Shown here one piece after another: positions 61,874 through 64,000 of a stretch of 64,000 nucleotides of DNA. The notes under the pieces were generated by a model. That model was not told where the DNA came from. It saw nothing but the letters and a program-made list of their open reading frames with translations, and made no database searches. Location: the NCBI GenBank assembly GCA_005778355.1, contig SXON01000034.1, forward strand, positions 17,265-81,264. The letters are read 5' to 3'. Positions within the stretch are counted from its first letter, which is position 1. Every line of letters begins with the position of its first letter. The position numbers and the translations under genes are program-made. The DNA comes from Pseudomonadota bacterium. GTDB lineage: Bacteria; Myxococcota_A; UBA796; SXON01.

Positions 61874-62466
61874 TCCTGGCCGTCGGCCTGGCTCTCGCGG
61901 AATTACCGCTGCCGGACTACCGGCTGGCGGTGACCGAGGCCGCCGGGGCCGAGGTGGCCCGGATTGCTCGAGAGAGTACCGCAGACGAGGCGGAAGACTT
62001 CGCGCGGCGCTGGATGCGCGCGGTGGGTGAGAGCGCCCGAGTGCAGTATGAGATGGGGCTCGCCTGGCGCCTGGCCGGGGACGACGCGCGCGCGGCGGCC
62101 GCCATCGACCGGTCGGTCGAGCTCGATCCTGAGCTGGTCGCGGCGCGCTACGACCGCGGGGAGATTCGCCTCGCTCGGGGCGACATCGACGGCGCAGCTG
62201 AGGACATCGCGGTGGTGACTCGGCTCGAGCCGCGGGCCTGGCCGGGCTGGTTTCGTGCGGCCGACGTGGCTGCGCGGCGCGGCGATGCGGCCGCCTTCGA
62301 GGTGGCGCTCCTCGCGGCGTTTCGGCATGGCTTCAGCATTCGGCTGGTGGCAAGCGACCCGACGTGGCGTGGCTTCGTCGATGACCCTCGAATTGGCTCG
62401 GTGCTCCGGCGCCTGGTGACGGTGTACCAGGGCGAGGCGGCGCTCGAGGCGCTTCGCCGCGACTGA
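61870..62466 (+). CDS. Small exported TPR protein
   Basis: 198 residues from a GTG overlapping the protease stop. A short hydrophobic N-terminus (VILAVGLALAELPLP) could be a signal peptide. Residues about 50-130 carry TPR-like helices (AAAIDRSVELDPELVAARYDRGE). The C-terminal part has FRHGFSIRLVASDPTW and an LRRLV-rich end. The tight coupling suggests it supports the protease or its export. The family is otherwise unrecognised. Confidence 0.65.
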   Translation: MILAVGLALAELPLPDYRLAVTEAAGAEVARIARESTADEAEDFARRWMRAVGESARVQYEMGLAWRLAGDDARAAAAIDRSVELDPELVAARYDRGEIRLARGDIDGAAEDIAVVTRLEPRAWPGWFRAADVAARRGDAAAFEVALLAAFRHGFSIRLVASDPTWRGFVDDPRIGSVLRRLVTVYQGEAALEALRRD

Positions 62467-62548
62467 GTCTCGCCGCTCCCCAAACCGGCCGTGATCGCGA
62501 CCAGACGCGACTTCCCGCCGCGTCAAGAACGCGATAGCCCCAAGCGGC

Positions 62549-62554
62549 TATGCT
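62549..62554 (+). promoter_or_regulatory. Candidate -10 element (TATGCT)
   Basis: TATGCT lies four bases before the GTG at 62559 and overlaps the ATG at 62550, which supports 62559 as the start. Confidence 0.35.
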
Positions 62555-63065
62555 CCCCGTGATCGCCATTCTGCTGTCCGTCGCCCGTGCGGACGACGGT
62601 TTCAGTCGCGACCCGGAGGGCGTAGGCATCGGCATCCTGCTCGGCGAACCCACTGGCTTCTCGGCGGCCTACCGACCCGGCGGCCGCTTCTGGGTGGACG
62701 GTGCGGTGGCGTGGTCGTTCCCGGACTTCGCCCAGTTTCACGCCGACGCCTGTCTGGATCTGGCCGACTTCCGCACCGCCGACATTCCAAACACCCATTT
62801 CCCGGTGTGGGTCGGCGCCGGTCCTCGGCTCCGGGTGGGCGCTGGCACTGGTTACGACGCGGTGAACCTGGGTATTCGCGTACCGATCGCGATGGGCGTG
62901 TGGCACGACAAGGTGCCCATCGAGGGCTGGGCAGAAATCGTGCCGGTGGTGGGCGTCTGGCCGAGGACCGAGATGGGCATCGACGGTGGCATCGGCGCGC
63001 GGATCTACTTCCCGGCTGGCCGCCAGGGACCTCGGCTGTCCAGCCCTGAGCCTGATCCCTACTAG
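62550..63065 (+). CDS. Outer-membrane beta-barrel-like protein
   Basis: 171 residues from the ATG at 62550, or 168 from the GTG at 62559. Signal-like N-terminus VIAILLSVARADDG. The mature part has alternating hydrophobic residues, LLGEPTGFSAAYR near the start and GIGARIYFPAGR near the end, typical of small barrels. It resembles the BAPKO_0422/DUF3996-type barrels, but only weakly. No further gene follows on this strand within the window. Confidence 0.6.
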   Translation: MLPVIAILLSVARADDGFSRDPEGVGIGILLGEPTGFSAAYRPGGRFWVDGAVAWSFPDFAQFHADACLDLADFRTADIPNTHFPVWVGAGPRLRVGAGTGYDAVNLGIRVPIAMGVWHDKVPIEGWAEIVPVVGVWPRTEMGIDGGIGARIYFPAGRQGPRLSSPEPDPY

Positions 63066-63595
63066 GGTCGGCCACCCCCCGGCCCTGTGTCGCGACACGG
63101 GGCCCCCGATCTCCAGGTAATCCGCCGCCCGGATCCCGTACTTTGCCTCGGGCAGCGGGTCCTGCCGCCCCTGGCGTCCCCATCGGCTGCGCTGCGCTCC
63201 GCGATGGGGCGCGCCAGGGACGTCACCCGCCCCACCCCAACTCGGGACCGGGCGGCTCGATCACGTCGGCTCGACCCCGCTGCAACCGGGCCGGGGGTGG
63301 CCTCGGGCTGGCACCGGTCTGCAGGGGGCGTAGTCGCGCGACGCAGGGTTGCGTCGCCCGCCCCCGGGCGTGCTGCTTCGGGATCTTCGACGGGGAACGG
63401 CCACCACAAAAGCAACAACCCCCCCCAAGCGACAGCCCTCCGAGAAGGGGTGTGTCAAGGGAGGGGGGGAGAGCCCGCCGTTGGCCGTGCTATTTGCACG
63501 GCCAACGCCGTAGCCCGGAGGCCCGAGGGCCGGAGGGCGTAGGGCAGCGGGCGGTAGGGGGGGAACCCGCCTACGCGGGTTCCCCCCCTCAACGA
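63066..63595. other. Hairpin-rich non-coding region before groEL
   Basis: No convincing gene lies in these 530 bases. Four long hairpins are visible: CCCTGGCG/CGCCAGGG with CCCCATCG/CGATGGGG (63169-63219), GGGGGCG/CGCCCCC enclosing GCGACGCA/TGCGTCGC (63324-63365), CGTTGGCCGTGC/GCACGGCCAACG (63479-63507), and one next to groEL. GTGTCGCGACAC (63087-63098) is a further perfect palindrome. The region is convergent, between the barrel gene and groEL, so it may act as a bidirectional terminator or a structured RNA. Confidence 0.65.
63556..63589. terminator. 15-base hairpin after groEL
   Basis: AGGGGGGGAACCCGC, a CTAC loop and GCGGGTTCCCCCCCT form a perfect 15-base stem, six bases after the groEL stop. 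No T-run follows on the minus strand, so it may act as a stabilising 3' hairpin or a factor-dependent stop rather than a classical terminator. Confidence 0.55.
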
Positions 63596-64000
63596 CTAGT
63601 GACTGTGCCCGTGGCCGGCGCCGTCGTCTTCCTCTTCCTTGTACTCGGCCACCATGGCCTCGGTAGTGAGCAAAAGCGAGGCGACGGACGCCGCGTTCTC
63701 GAGCGCGGCGCGGGTAACCTTCGTGGGGTCGATCACGCCGGAGGCGTAGAGGTCTTCGTAGGCGCCGGTGGCGGCGTTGTAGCCGAAGCCGCCGGTGCCG
63801 TTGCGGACCTTCTCGAGCACGATGCTAGCCTCGCCGCCGCCGTTGGCGACGATCTGGCGCAGGGGCTCCTCGACCGAGCGACGCACGATCTCGACGCCGA
63901 AGCGCTGCTCGCCCTCGGCGCTCACGCTGTCGAGTGCGCGCTGCGCACGAATCAGGTCCACGCCGCCGCCGGGGAGGAGGCCCTCCTCGACCGCCGCGCG
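63596..64000 (-). CDS. groEL: Chaperonin GroEL, C-terminal part only
   Basis: The frame runs from the window edge to the TAG at 63596. The visible 135 or so residues match the equatorial domain end: [20 protein letters not shown] is the classic GroEL block, and [19 protein letters not shown] is also diagnostic. The tail is [13 protein letters not shown] instead of a GGM repeat. The start, apical domain and any groES lie outside the window. Confidence 0.96.
   Translation of the reverse strand, partial: RAAVEEGLLPGGGVDLIRAQRALDSVSAEGEQRFGVEIVRRSVEEPLRQIVANGGGEASIVLEKVRNGTGGFGYNAATGAYEDLYASGVIDPTKVTRAALENAASVASLLLTTEAMVAEYKEEEDDGAGHGHSH

Noticed and set aside
63087..63542. A 151-codon open frame on the plus strand before groEL
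   Set aside because: It is Arg/Pro/Ala-rich, runs through the hairpins, and matches nothing I know.

Overview
The window is GC-rich (I estimate just under 70% G+C). It is densely packed with genes on both strands, many overlapping by 4 bases (ATGA, GTGA or TTGA), and it uses GTG and TTG starts often. Several secreted proteins end in a Cys-Gly/Cys-Cys motif, a hydrophobic stretch and an Arg cluster (MYXO-CTERM-like). There are also Asp/Ser/Gly/Thr-rich lipoprotein linkers, MopE-type and thrombospondin-type-3 Ca-binding repeats, DUF2330, and a Ser/Thr kinase with ATPase and TPR regions. Together these point to a member of the Myxococcota or a close deltaproteobacterial relative, probably an uncultured lineage. 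It looks like ordinary chromosome: I saw no insertion sequence, phage, CRISPR array, tRNA or rRNA.

Layout. 1-5226 (minus): a MarR-controlled operon encoding an ABC exporter (ATPase, two FtsX-like permeases) and a LolA-like protein cut by the window edge. 5423-8370 (plus): a DUF2330 surface protein followed by a histidine kinase and an OmpR-type regulator. 8367-11405 (minus): a MoxR ATPase/VWA pair, a Bax-inhibitor-1 membrane protein and RlmE. 11518-13527: a calcium-binding VWA lipoprotein. 13738-17246: EngB, an LpxH-like phosphoesterase with an exported partner, and MtnA. 17307-22442: a Lys/Ala/Glu-rich helical protein next to a large Ser/Thr kinase-ATPase-TPR protein. 22431-28890 (minus): an unusual operon of an alpha-helical repeat protein, an HD-GYP-like protein, two M16-type peptidase homologues and a WYL regulator. 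28912-30896: glucokinase and a sarcosine-oxidase-like flavoenzyme. 30883-36860 (minus): O-antigen ligase, two uncharacterised proteins, TcdA and a PAS-GGDEF-EAL protein. 36909-39166: a MopE-like protein and a tiny lipoprotein with its own promoter and terminator.

39316-49072 (plus) is the housekeeping core: pyrH-frr-uppS-cdsA-rseP, followed by tsaB, a DUF465 protein, an aspartate-semialdehyde-dehydrogenase homologue lacking its catalytic cysteine, a secreted protein that looks like two adjacent genes fused, and truA. 48983-63065 is mostly envelope and secreted functions: repeat lipoprotein, alpha/beta-hydrolase lipoprotein, membrane-fused spermidine synthase, solitary Flp-type pilin, TPR protein with twin zinc fingers, tetraheme UshA-like lipoprotein, metalloprotease, and small TPR and outer-membrane proteins. 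The window ends in the 3' part of groEL (minus), after 530 bases of hairpin-rich non-coding DNA.

Four window-wide patterns stand out. The palindrome GTCGCGAC occurs 39 times by my count, far above chance. Many transcription-unit starts carry a TANNNT element, and at four of them it lies exactly six bases before the start codon, suggesting leaderless mRNAs. A 30-base repeat follows two unrelated genes, in each case three bases after the stop codon. Convergent genes either touch or overlap, or are separated by repeat- or hairpin-rich spacers.
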